Source: Pseudomonas multiresinivorans
GTDB lineage: Bacteria; Pseudomonadota; Gammaproteobacteria; Pseudomonadales; Pseudomonadaceae
Reading direction: 5' to 3'
DNA: 64,000 nt
Assembly: GCF_012971725.1 (NCBI RefSeq)
Contig: NZ_CP048833.1
Location: 3,100,001-3,164,000 of the forward strand
Below the pieces are notes generated by a model that made no database searches, had not been told where the DNA came from, and worked only from the letters and a program-made list of their open reading frames with translations. Of this stretch, positions 23,903 through 34,300 are shown in pieces (the first letter of the stretch is position 1; each line of letters begins with the position of its first letter). Position numbers and translations under genes: made by a program.

Positions 23903-25054
23903 TCAGGCGCCCGGCAGCGACTTGTCCTTGGGCCAGAGCAGCCACAGCTGACCGTCCTGCTTCATGTGCCCGGCGAGCTCCCCGGCGGCATCGCCGGTGC
24001 CCCAGAACAGGTCCGCGCGCACCTCGCCGACAATGGCGCCGCCGGTGTCCTGCGCTGCGACCGGGCGTACCACAGGCGCGCCATCCGGTCGGGTGGTGGA
24101 GAGCCACATCAGGCTGCCCAGTGGGATCACCTTGCGATCGATGGCCACGCTGTAACCGGGCGTCAGCGGCACGTTCAGCGAACCGCGCGGGGCTTCGTTG
24201 CTGTCCGGACGCTGGCTGAAGAACACGTAGCTGGGGTTGCTTGCCAGCAGTTCGTCGACGCGCTGCGGGTGGGCGCGGGCCCAGTCGCGGATGCGCGCCA
24301 TGCTGACTTCTTCCTTGCTCAGCTCGCCCTGTTCCACCAGCCAGCGGCCCACCGGCTTGTACGGGCGACCGTTCTGGTCGGCGTAACCCAGGCGCAACTG
24401 GCGGCCGGAGGCGAGCTCCACCCGGCCGGAGCCCTGGATCTGCAGGAACTGCAGGTCCATCGGGTCAGGCAGCCAGGCCAGTACGGGCGCATTGACCCCA
24501 TCGCGGCGGATGCCGGCGGCGTCAGCGTAAGGTACCAGGGTGTTGCCTTCGAGCTTGCCGCGCAGGCGCTTGCCCTTCAGCTCCGGGTAGACGCTGTCCA
24601 GTGCGACGGTGATCAGGTCTTTCGGCACGCCATAGACCGGTACGGTGTGCGTGGCGTCGCGCTGCTGGCTGCCACGGTAGACGGGCTCGTAGTAGCCGGT
24701 GATCAGGCCGTTCCTGCTGCCTTCGCCGGAACGCAGCTGGTAGGGCTGCAACCGGGCCTGCATGAATTGGCGGATCGCCGGGGCAGAAGCCGGCACGCTC
24801 GCCGCTTCGGCGCAGGTCGCGGCCCAGATGTCATCCTTCTTCAGGCGTACCGCGCAGGCCGAGCGCCAGGCGCTGAAGCCTTGCAGCACATCGGTGTCGG
24901 CGGTCTGGGGCAGGTCCGACCAGTCGGCCTTGGAATAGGTGGGCGCCTGGGCTTCTTCGGGCTTTTTGCCGAACAGGCCGCAGCCTGAAAGCAGGGTGGC
25001 GAAACACAGGGTGGCGAGGAGAGGGCGGGTCCAGTGGCGGGACGAGTCGGTCAC
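23903..25054 (-). CDS. mltA: Membrane-bound lytic murein transglycosylase A
   Basis: The 383-aa lipoprotein cleaves the glycan strands of peptidoglycan, forming 1,6-anhydromuropeptides, at the inner face of the outer membrane. The signal peptide ends in the lipobox LLSGC (Cys25). MltA domain features are GLITGYYEPVYRGS, the barrel segments VPVYGVPKDLITV and FLQIQGSGRVEL, and the 3D (DPBB) domain with the catalytic Asp in VAAQDTGGAIVGEVRADLFWG. Length is normal. It is divergent from polB with about 150 bases between. Confidence 0.95.
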   Translation of the reverse strand: MTDSSRHWTRPLLATLCFATLLSGCGLFGKKPEEAQAPTYSKADWSDLPQTADTDVLQGFSAWRSACAVRLKKDDIWAATCAEAASVPASAPAIRQFMQARLQPYQLRSGEGSRNGLITGYYEPVYRGSQQRDATHTVPVYGVPKDLITVALDSVYPELKGKRLRGKLEGNTLVPYADAAGIRRDGVNAPVLAWLPDPMDLQFLQIQGSGRVELASGRQLRLGYADQNGRPYKPVGRWLVEQGELSKEEVSMARIRDWARAHPQRVDELLASNPSYVFFSQRPDSNEAPRGSLNVPLTPGYSVAIDRKVIPLGSLMWLSTTRPDGAPVVRPVAAQDTGGAIVGEVRADLFWGTGDAAGELAGHMKQDGQLWLLWPKDKSLPGA

Positions 25055-25205
25055 GGGCGAGTCCTGGCAGGCAAACGAAAGCCCGCTAGCTTGGGCAGAC
25101 GCGGGGCGTGCGTCAAACGCATCGGTCGGATTTACACGCCTTGCAACGAATCCGCGGCCGGACCGGTAGAATGACGTTCTGATTCGACAGACGGGTGGTT
25201 AGAGC

Positions 25206-27566
25206 GTGGAGGCAAGGCAGGGTTTCGTCCTGACCCGACATTGGCGGGATACGCCCGAAGGCACCGAGGTGGGCTTCTGGCTGGCCACCGATGAAGGGCC
25301 CCGGCATGTGCTGCTGCCGCCGCAGACCTCGGTGGCCTTCGTGCCGGCCGAGCAGCGCGCCCGCGCCGAGAAGCTGTTGGCCGGCGAGCGCGGTGCCGAA
25401 CTGCGCCCGCTGGGCCTGCGCGACTTCCAGCAGCGTCCGGTGCTGGGCTTGTACTGCCAGCAGCACCGCCAGTTGATGAACCTTGAAAAGAAGCTGCGCG
25501 AGGCGGGCGTCGAAGTATTCGAGGCAGACATTCGTCCGCCCGAGCGCTACCTGATGGAACGCTTCATTACCGCTCCGGTGACCTTCAACGGTGAGCCAGG
25601 CGAGGGCGGCAGTATCCTCACGGCGCAACTGCGGCCCGCGCCGGATTATCGGCCAAGGCTGAAGCTGGCCTCGCTGGACATCGAGACCAACATCCGTGGC
25701 GACCTTTACTCCATTGCCCTGGAGGGCTGTGGCCAGCGCCAGGTGTACATGCTCGGTCCCGCCAATGGCATCGACGGCGAACGCGATTTCGAACTGGAAT
25801 ACTGCGAGAGCCGTGCGCAGTTGCTGGAGCGCCTGAACCAGTGGCTGGCCGAGCACGATCCCGACGCGATCATCGGCTGGAACCTTGTGCAGTTCGACCT
25901 GCGCGTCCTGCAGGAGCACTCCAAGCGCCTGGAGGTCCCGCTGCGTCTGGGGCGTGGCGGCGACGAGATGGGCTGGCGGCAGCATGCCTCGTCCAATCAC
26001 TTCTTTGCCGCGGCGGCCGGGCGGCTGATCATCGACGGCATCGAAGCGTTGCGCTCGGCGTTCTGGAGTTTCCCCTCGTTCAGCCTGGAAAGTGTCTCGC
26101 AAAGCCTGCTGGGCGAAGGCAAGTCCATCGACAACCCCTACGACCGCATGGCCGAGATCGACCGCCGTTTCGCCGAAGACAAGCCGGCGCTGGCGAAATA
26201 CAACCTCAAGGACTGCGAGCTGGTCACGCGCATCTTCGAGAAGACCCGCATCCTCGACTTCCTGCTGGAGCGCGCCAGTGTCACCGGGCTGCCGGCCGAC
26301 CGCAGTGGCGGCTCGGTGGCAGCCTTCACCCACCTGTATCTGCCGCCGATGCACCGGTTGGGCTACGTCGCGCCGAACCTCGGTGGCAAGGCGCCGGAGG
26401 CGAGCCCTGGCGGATTCGTCATGGATTCGCGGCCGGGGCTTTACGAGTCGGTGCTGGTGCTGGATTACAAGAGCCTGTATCCGTCGATCATCCGCACCTT
26501 CCTGATTGACCCGGTCGGGCTGGTCGAAGGGCTGAGCGAGCCGTCCGACGAGGCCTCGATCCCCGGCTTCCGTGGCGGGCGCTTTTCGCGCACGCAGCAT
26601 TGCCTGCCGGCCATCGTCGAGCGCGTCTGGCAGGGGCGCGACGCCGCCAAGCGCGATGGCAACGCGCCACTTTCCCAGGCGCTGAAGATCATCATGAACG
26701 CCTTCTACGGCGTGCTCGGCTCCAGCGGCTGCCGCTTCTTCGACCCACGCCTGGCATCATCGATCACCATGCGCGGCCACGAAATCATGCGTCGTACCCG
26801 AGAGCTGATCGAAGGTCAGGGACATCGGGTGATCTACGGCGACACAGACTCCACTTTCGTCTGGCTTGGCCGTGCCCATGGCGAAGAAGAGGCAGCACGG
26901 ATCGGGCGCGATCTGGTGCACCACGTCAACCAGTGGTGGGCGCAGCACCTGCGCGAGGAGTACGGTCTGGAGTGCGCGCTGGAGATCCAGTTCGAGCGGC
27001 ACTTCCGGCGCTTCCTGATGCCAACCATCCGTGGCGCGGAAGAGGGCAGCAAGAAGCGCTATGCCGGCCTGGTGCGGCGTGAGAACGGCAGCGACGAGAT
27101 GGTCTTCAAGGGCCTGGAAACCGTGCGCACGGATTGGTCGCCGCTGGCCCAGCAGTTCCAGCAGGAACTCTACCTGCGCATCTTCCAGCGTCAGCCGTAT
27201 CGCGATTACGTGCGCGACTACGTGAACCGGACCCTCGCCGGCGAGCAGGACGAGCTGCTGATTTTTCGCAAGCGCCTGCGCCGCCAGCTCGGTGACTACG
27301 AACGCAACGTGCCGCCCCACGTGCGCGCGGCGCGCATCGCCGACGACTACAACGAGCGCCAGGGGCGCCCGCGGCAGTACCAGCGCGGTGGCTGGATCAG
27401 CTACGTCATCACCGTCAACGGGCCTGAGCCGCTGGAAACGCTCAGCTCGCCCATCGATTACGACCACTACGTCAGCCGACAGCTGCAGCCGATCGCCGAC
27501 GCCATCCTGCCGTTCGTGGACGACGACTTCGGTGGGCTGATCGACAAGCAGATGGGCCTGTTCTGA
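25206..27566 (+). CDS. polB: DNA polymerase II
   Basis: The 786-aa family B polymerase is normally SOS-regulated and works in translesion synthesis and replication restart. The proofreading exonuclease motifs are SLDIETNIRGDLYSIAL (Exo I), IIGWNLVQFDLRVL (Exo II) and YNLKDCELV (Exo III). The polymerase motifs are DYKSLYPSIIRTF (A), KIIMNAFYGVLGSSGCRFFD (B, listed in part) and YGDTDSTFVW (C, with both catalytic Asp). Length equals that of E. coli Pol II. The start is a GTG at 25206 giving MEARQGFVLTRHW; no strong LexA box was recognised upstream by eye. Confidence 0.97.
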   Translation: MEARQGFVLTRHWRDTPEGTEVGFWLATDEGPRHVLLPPQTSVAFVPAEQRARAEKLLAGERGAELRPLGLRDFQQRPVLGLYCQQHRQLMNLEKKLREAGVEVFEADIRPPERYLMERFITAPVTFNGEPGEGGSILTAQLRPAPDYRPRLKLASLDIETNIRGDLYSIALEGCGQRQVYMLGPANGIDGERDFELEYCESRAQLLERLNQWLAEHDPDAIIGWNLVQFDLRVLQEHSKRLEVPLRLGRGGDEMGWRQHASSNHFFAAAAGRLIIDGIEALRSAFWSFPSFSLESVSQSLLGEGKSIDNPYDRMAEIDRRFAEDKPALAKYNLKDCELVTRIFEKTRILDFLLERASVTGLPADRSGGSVAAFTHLYLPPMHRLGYVAPNLGGKAPEASPGGFVMDSRPGLYESVLVLDYKSLYPSIIRTFLIDPVGLVEGLSEPSDEASIPGFRGGRFSRTQHCLPAIVERVWQGRDAAKRDGNAPLSQALKIIMNAFYGVLGSSGCRFFDPRLASSITMRGHEIMRRTRELIEGQGHRVIYGDTDSTFVWLGRAHGEEEAARIGRDLVHHVNQWWAQHLREEYGLECALEIQFERHFRRFLMPTIRGAEEGSKKRYAGLVRRENGSDEMVFKGLETVRTDWSPLAQQFQQELYLRIFQRQPYRDYVRDYVNRTLAGEQDELLIFRKRLRRQLGDYERNVPPHVRAARIADDYNERQGRPRQYQRGGWISYVITVNGPEPLETLSSPIDYDHYVSRQLQPIADAILPFVDDDFGGLIDKQMGLF

Positions 27567-27583
27567 GTCCAGAGCTGAAACGA

Positions 27584-27609
27584 AAAAGGCCGGCGAATGC
27601 CGGCCTTTT
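27584..27609. terminator. Bidirectional rho-independent terminator between polB and queD
   Basis: An 11-bp stem AAAAGGCCGGC / GCCGGCCTTTT with loop GAAT has an A-tract before and T-tract after, so it can serve both convergent genes. Confidence 0.9.
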
Positions 27610-27627
27610 CTGTACCTGCGAGGCGAA

Positions 27628-27984
27628 TCAGTCGCCGCGGTATTCGCAACCGCTGGTGCAGGTCTCGTGCACGCGCACCTTGAACAGCTCCGGCAGCAGC
27701 GGCTTGAGCTGTTGCCAGATCCAGCGGCAGAGATTTTCGCTGGTGGGGTTTTCCAGGCCGGGGATGTCATTCAGGTAGTTATGGTCGAGCTGATCGTAGA
27801 TCGGCTTGAAGATCTGCTTGATCTCGGCGAAATCGCGAATCCAGCCGGTATGCGGATCGACCTCGCCCTCGATGTAGATGGCAGCTCGGAAGGAGTGGCC
27901 ATGCAGGCGGCCGCACTGGTGCCCTGCGGGAACGTGGGGCAGGCGGTGGGCGGATTCGAAGGTGAACTCTTTGAACAATTCCAC
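27628..27984 (-). CDS. queD: 6-carboxytetrahydropterin synthase QueD-like
   Basis: The 118-aa protein of the PTPS/QueD family converts 7,8-dihydroneopterin triphosphate to 6-carboxy-5,6,7,8-tetrahydropterin in queuosine precursor synthesis. Zinc ligands are His in FESAHRL and HGHS, the catalytic Cys is in HQCGRLHGHS, and LDHNYLNDIPGLENPTSENL and the CTSGCEYRG tail are typical. The GTG at 27984 gives MELFKEFTFESAHRL, matching family N-termini; the frame continues further upstream without a better start. In PAO1, as I recall, a homologue (PA2666) sits beside fhpR. Confidence 0.93.
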   Translation of the reverse strand: MELFKEFTFESAHRLPHVPAGHQCGRLHGHSFRAAIYIEGEVDPHTGWIRDFAEIKQIFKPIYDQLDHNYLNDIPGLENPTSENLCRWIWQQLKPLLPELFKVRVHETCTSGCEYRGD

Positions 27985-28368
27985 GTGGTGCACTCTGTGA
28001 CGATTGCCGGCCCGGGAGCGGGTCGGCCGGAAAATGGCTGCATAGTCTATCACCATCGTGCCGCTGGCCCCGCCAGCGGTTCATCCGATTTCCAGCTGCA
28101 CGATCCGGCATTCGACATGGAGTTTTTCAACTGCTGGTTCGTCCTGCGGTGGAGCACTGCCCAGCCTATTGCCTCACGGTTTCGTCTCTCGTTCCTACAG
28201 CTCCAGCAGTGGCCAATCGCAGGTGCCGGTTTTGCGCTGTAGTCCTCTGTGATTGCAGTTGCGGCGAATCCCCATTGATCTGCCGAATTGTCCTACAAAT
28301 GGCTAAAGGGCTCCCGCCTTAAGCTGGCCACCGCAGTTTTTTTATGTGGCTGGATAAGGAAAACACAG
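27985..28368. other. Upstream region of the giant adhesin gene
   Basis: About 380 bases lie between the divergent queD and adhesin genes. No supported coding frame is present. An in-frame extension of the adhesin to 28288 exists but lacks a good RBS, and its residues do not look like a signal. I saw no convincing sigma-54 or sigma-70 match or dyad; promoters for both genes must lie here. Confidence 0.45.
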
Positions 28369-31300
28369 ATGTCCGCTGAAAAAGTCCAACTGGTAGAAGT
28401 GTCCGAAAATGCAGCCCAGCGGGTTACGTTCAAGGATGGTGGCAAGGTCAAGGCAAAGATCGGTACCAAGTACCTCCTCAAGCTCGACAACAGCGAAGTG
28501 GCTCCGGAGAACGTCACGGTCAAGCGGGACGGCAAGGACCTGCTGGTCTTCTTCCAGGGCAGCGACAAGCCTGACCTGGTGATCCAGGACTTCTTCGCCG
28601 ACGGCATGGACACCCAGCTCTATGGCGTATCCGAAGACGGCCAGATGTATGCGTACGTGCGTACCGACGGTGAAGGCTTCTACAGCCAGCTGTTGCTGGC
28701 CGATGGCGAGATGACCCCCATCGCCCTGGGCGGCAACCCGCTGGGTGCTGCGCCGGTGGTCAACGGCGAAATCGACGAATCCGCCGGCTTCCTGCTGTGG
28801 CCGCTTCTGGCGGGCGCAGGAGCGGTGGGTGGTGTGGCCGCAGCGACCAAGAGTGATGACAAGCATCACACCAAGACCAGCCCCTCCGTCACTGATACCC
28901 AGATCACCGATCATGTGGGGCCGAAGCAGGGCGTGATCGCCAATGGCGAAGCTACCGACGATCCGCGGCCGGTCATTTCCGGCAAGGGTGAGGCGGGCGC
29001 AATCATCCACATCTATGACAATGGTCAGGAAATCGGTAGCACCACGGTCGGGCCGGACCAAACCTGGACATTCACCCCCAATGTTGACCTCAACGACGGC
29101 AACCACAGCATTGATGTCGTCCAGGAAGGTAAAGGGGAAAAACCCAGTGCTCCCGTCCATGTCATCGACTTCGCCGTCGACACGGTTCCGCCTTCTGCTC
29201 CCACTGCCGAGATAAGTGGTGCCGTCGAGCACGATGGCCAGACTTACTCGCCCAGCAATGAACCTTCCATCCATGGTACCGGCGAACCCGGCGATACCAT
29301 CATCGTCGTTTACCCGACAGGTGAAACCGTTACGGTTGACGTCAAGGACGACGGCACCTGGGTTGCCCCGCCGCCCACTCAGCCGCTCCCCGAAGGCAAT
29401 AACGACATCAAGGTTATCGCGCAGGACCCAGCGGGCAACCAGACCGAAATCGTCATTCCGGTCATCATCGACACCATCGCTCCGGAAGCGCCGAAAGTCT
29501 GGCTGGACCCTGACTCGGACACTGGCGTCAAGGGTGACAACATCACTAATGACACCAGGCCGACCATCGATGGTCACACCGAGCCGGGCGCAGACGTCAC
29601 GGTGAAGTTCCCGACCGGTGAAACTGTAGTTGTCACCGCCGACGCGAATGGCGATTGGTCCGTCACCCCGACGAAGCCATTGCCGGACGGAGCTGGCGAC
29701 ATCACTGTTGTTGCTACGGATCCCGCTGGCAACCCGAGCCAACCCACAGTCATTTCGCTGGATATCGACACCACAGCTCCCGATGCGCCCAAGGTTTGGC
29801 TGGATCCGGCATCCGACACCGGTATCAAGGGCGACAATATCACCAGCGATACCAAGCCAACTATTGACGGCAAGACCGAGCCGAATGCGGACGTCAAGGT
29901 GACGCTGCCAACCGGCGAAGTGATCAACGTCAAGGCAGACGGCGACGGTAACTGGTCAGTGACTCCGACCAAACCGCTGACGGAGGGTGACAACAGCATC
30001 AGCGTCACCGCGACGGATGCTGCAGGAAACGCCAGTCAGCCGACTGTGATTGTGGTCAACATTGACACGACCAATCCGCCCGAGCCGGTAATTGGTCCGG
30101 ATGGCACACTCGACATGGTTTACGACAACGTCGAGCCCAAGGTTGGACCGCTCAATAGCGGTGACAGTACCAACGACACTCGGCCAACCTTCTCAGGTAA
30201 CGGTGAGCCGAATCAGACCATCACCCTGTACGACGGTGGCAAGAAAATCGGCGAGGCAGTTGTCGGCCAGGATGGCAAGTGGAGCTATGAGGCTCCCCAG
30301 GATAAGCCACTGTCTGAAGGTGCTCATAACATCACGGTGACCGTGACCGATGTTGCGGGCAATGTCAGTCCGTCTTCGGCCCCGTTCGTCGTGGTAGTGG
30401 ATACCATTGCCCCGGATGCTCCACAGGTCTGGCTGGACCCTGACTCCGATACGGGCGTCAAGGGCGACGGTATTACCAATGAGACCAGGCCGACCATCGA
30501 CGGCCATACAGAGCCTCATGCCGATGTGACGGTTACATTGCCCACCGGAGAAGTCCTCACCGCCAAAGCGGATGACAACGGCAACTGGTCGGTTACGCCG
30601 AGCCAACCACTGCCGGAGGGTAACAACAACATCAGTGTCACTGCGGCGGACGCTGCTGGAAATACCAGTCAGCCGACCGTTATCGTGGTTGATATCGACA
30701 CCACTCCACCGGACATTACCAAGCTGTTGATTACGGGTGTGGAAGACCATGTGGCGCCGATCACCGGTAATGTCCCGAATGGCGGCGAAACCGATGATGC
30801 GCGTCCGGAGATCAGCGGCAAGGGTACTGCTGGTGATACCGTCATCGTCTTCAGCAAGGACAGCACCGGCAACCATGAGATCGGTCGCGCCACTGTAGGT
30901 GCTGATGGTACCTGGAAGCTGACCCCCGCATTTCCACTGGTTTCTGGTACGAACGACCTGACTGCTGTCGAGATGGACGTAGCGGGCAACAAGACCGATC
31001 CGAGCGCGAAGTACAGCATTGACGTTGTGATTGGTACGCCGTCGGTGCCGACCATCATCAGCGTTCATGACGATGTCGGTCCATACCAGGGCTTCCTGCA
31101 GAAAGGTGATGTCACTGACGACAGCACACCGACCTTCAAGGGCTCCGCTGACGGCGGCAGCGTCATCAAACTGTATGACGGTAGCGCGCTGATCGGCAGC
31201 ACCATGGCCGATGCCAGCGGTAACTGGAGCATCACCACCGATAAGCTGGCCGACGGTCCGCATGAGGTGATTGCCACCGCTACCAACAGCGTAGGTCAGA

Positions 31301-34300
31301 GCAGTGATCCGACGGGGGTGTGGAACTTCATCGTCGACACTACCGCGCCGGACAACGTGACGGGTTTGAGCGTCACCGATAACGTCGGCACGGTAACTGG
31401 TCCGCTGCATGCCGGTGATACCACCGACGACAACCGTCCGGTGTTCAGCGGTGGTGCCGAGCCAAACGGCAAGGTCATCATCTACGACAACGGCAAGGCA
31501 ATCGGCGAAGCCGATGTGGGGGCCGATGGCAAATGGAGTTTCATCCCGACCGCCGCGTTGGCTAATGGCGACCATGCGTTCAGCACGGAGGTGCTCGACC
31601 GGGCTGGTAACAGCAGTGGTCAGAGCGTTCCACTGAACGTGATCGTGGACACGTCCAAGGTGCTGGTCTCGATCACCCACCTGATCGACGATGTCGGCAG
31701 CATCACTGGTGACATCAGTAACGGTGGCTCCACCGACGATACTCGTCCGACCATCCAGGGTACTGGCAAGGTCGGCAGCATCATCACCGTATATGACGGT
31801 TCTACCAAACTGGGAACCGCCGGGGTGATGGCTGATGGTAGCTGGACCTTCAAGCCAACGGCCTCTCTGTCCGAAGGTGCGCACACCATCAAGGCCACTG
31901 CAACCGATCTGGCAGGCAATGTCAGCGACCCAGCGACGTTCGTTTTCATCGTTGATACCACTGCGCCAGGCAAGCCGACTATCGACCAGGTTCTGGATGA
32001 TGTGGGCGCGGTTCAGGGGCCGATCGCCAATGGCGGGGTGAGTGACGACCCGAACCCGACCCTCTCGGGGAAAGCCGAAGCTGGCTCCAGGGTGGCGGTC
32101 TACGATAACGGCGCCAAGCTGGGCGAAGTGATCGCCGACAAGTCGGGTCAATGGAGCTATACACCAACCACCCCGATCACCGAAGGTAAGCATGACTTCA
32201 CCGTCACTGCGACCGACGCTGCTGGAAATACCAGCGCCAACTCGGACGTCTTCAGTATCACCACTGACTACAGCGCCCCCGTCAAGCCGAGCATCGATTC
32301 GGTGTACGACTATGTGGGCGAGATCCAGGGCGTGGTTGCCAGGGGTGGCGTGACCGATGACTCCAAGCCGGTCCTCTCCGGCGAGGCGGAGCCCGGTTCC
32401 AAGGTCATTATCTACGACAACGGCTCGAAGCTGGGTGAAACGGTCGCCGATGCCAATGGGGCTTGGAGCTACACACCCGCCATTGCGCTTTCCGAAGGTC
32501 ATCATGACTTTACGATCACAGCGACCGATGCTGCAGGAAACGTCAGCGTCAAGTCCGATGTTTACGCGGTAGATACCGACTACACCCCGCCGGACTTTAC
32601 CAAGCTGTCGATCACCGGTGTTGAAGATCACGTCGGCCTGATCACAGGCAACATCGTGAATGGTGGCGAGACCGATGACGCGCGTCCGGAGATCAGCGGT
32701 AAGGGTACCGCTGGCGATACCGTCATCGTCTTCAGCAAGGACAGCACCGGCAACCATGAGATCGGCCGGGCCACTGTAGATTCTGATGGCACCTGGAAGT
32801 TGACCCCGTCACTCCCACTGGTTTCCGGCGTTAACGACCTGACCGCTGTCGAGATGGATGCGGCAGGCAACAAGACCGCGCCATGCGAAAAGTACAGCGT
32901 CACCTTGGTGACGGTAGGCCCATCGGTACCAGCCATCGATAACGTGTACGACGATGTAGGGCCGTATACCGGCTTCCTGCAGAAGGGCGACGTGACCGAC
33001 GACAGCCAGCCGACCTTCAAGGGCTCCTCCGATCCGGGCACCATCGTCAAGTTGTATGACGGCAGCACCCTGATCGGTAGTGCCGTTACCGATGCCAATG
33101 GCAAGTGGGAAATCACCACAAGTGTTCTGGCTGACGGTACGCACAATGTAGTTGCCACTGCGACCAATAGCGTGGGTCTGGTTAGCAGCCCGACGGGAGG
33201 CTGGAACTTCAGCGTCGACACCACGGCACCGGCCAACGTGACCGGCCTTACGGTGACCGACAACGTTGGCGCGGTAACTGGCCCGCTACACGCCGGTGAT
33301 ACCACCGACGACAACCGTCCGGTGTTCAGCGGTGGTGCCGAGCCGAATGGCAAGGTCATCATCTTCGACAACGGCGCGAAGATCGGCGAAGCCGATGTGG
33401 GTGCCGACGGCAAGTGGAGCTTCACGCCGACCGCCTCGTTGCCTGATGGCAACCATGCATTCAGCACGGAAGTACTGGACAAGGCCGGCAACAGCAGCGG
33501 TCAGAACAGTCCGCTGAACGTGATCGTGGATACCATTGGCATGCCGGTCTTGATCACACATGTGGTCGACGATGTCGGCAGCATCACCGGCGACATCAGC
33601 AATGGTGGCTATACCGACGATACCCGTCCGGAGATCCAGGGTGTCGGGAAAGCCGGTAGCATCATCAAAGTCTTTGATGGCAACGTCGAACTGGGCAGCA
33701 CCACGGTGAAAGCCGATGGCACCTGGAGTTTCACCCCGGTCTCGGACTTGGGGCAGGGTGCGCACAGCATTACCGCCACCGCAACAGATAAGGCGGGTAA
33801 CGTCAGCGATCCGACCACGGCGTTCACCTTCACCATCGATACCGTGGCACCGGTCAAACCGACCATCGACCTGGTAATTGATGACGTGGGCGCCATCCAG
33901 GGCCCGATCGCCAACCATGGCGTGACGGACGACCCGACCCCGACGCTGTCGGGCCAGGCCGAAGCCAACTCGAAAGTCACCATCTACGACAACGGCTCGG
34001 TGCTGGGCTCGGTGATGGCCGACGCCAATGGCGCGTGGAGCTACACGCCAACCACCGGTATCAGCGAGGGTGATCACAACTTCACCGTCGATGCGACCGA
34101 CAAGGCTGGCAACACCAGCACCAAGTCGGATGTCTTCAGCCTCACCACCGACTACACCCCGCCGGACTACAGCAAGCTGGCCGTTACTGGCGTGCTGGAC
34201 AGCGTGGGTGAAGTGACCGGTAACGTCGCCAACAATGGCAGCACCGACGACACCCGTCCGGTGATCAGTGGTACCGGCACGGCCGGTGACACGATCTTCG

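Noticed and set aside
25055..25205. LexA/SOS box upstream of polB
   Set aside because: polB is often SOS-controlled, but I could not find a convincing CTGT-N8-ACAG match by eye, so no site is claimed.
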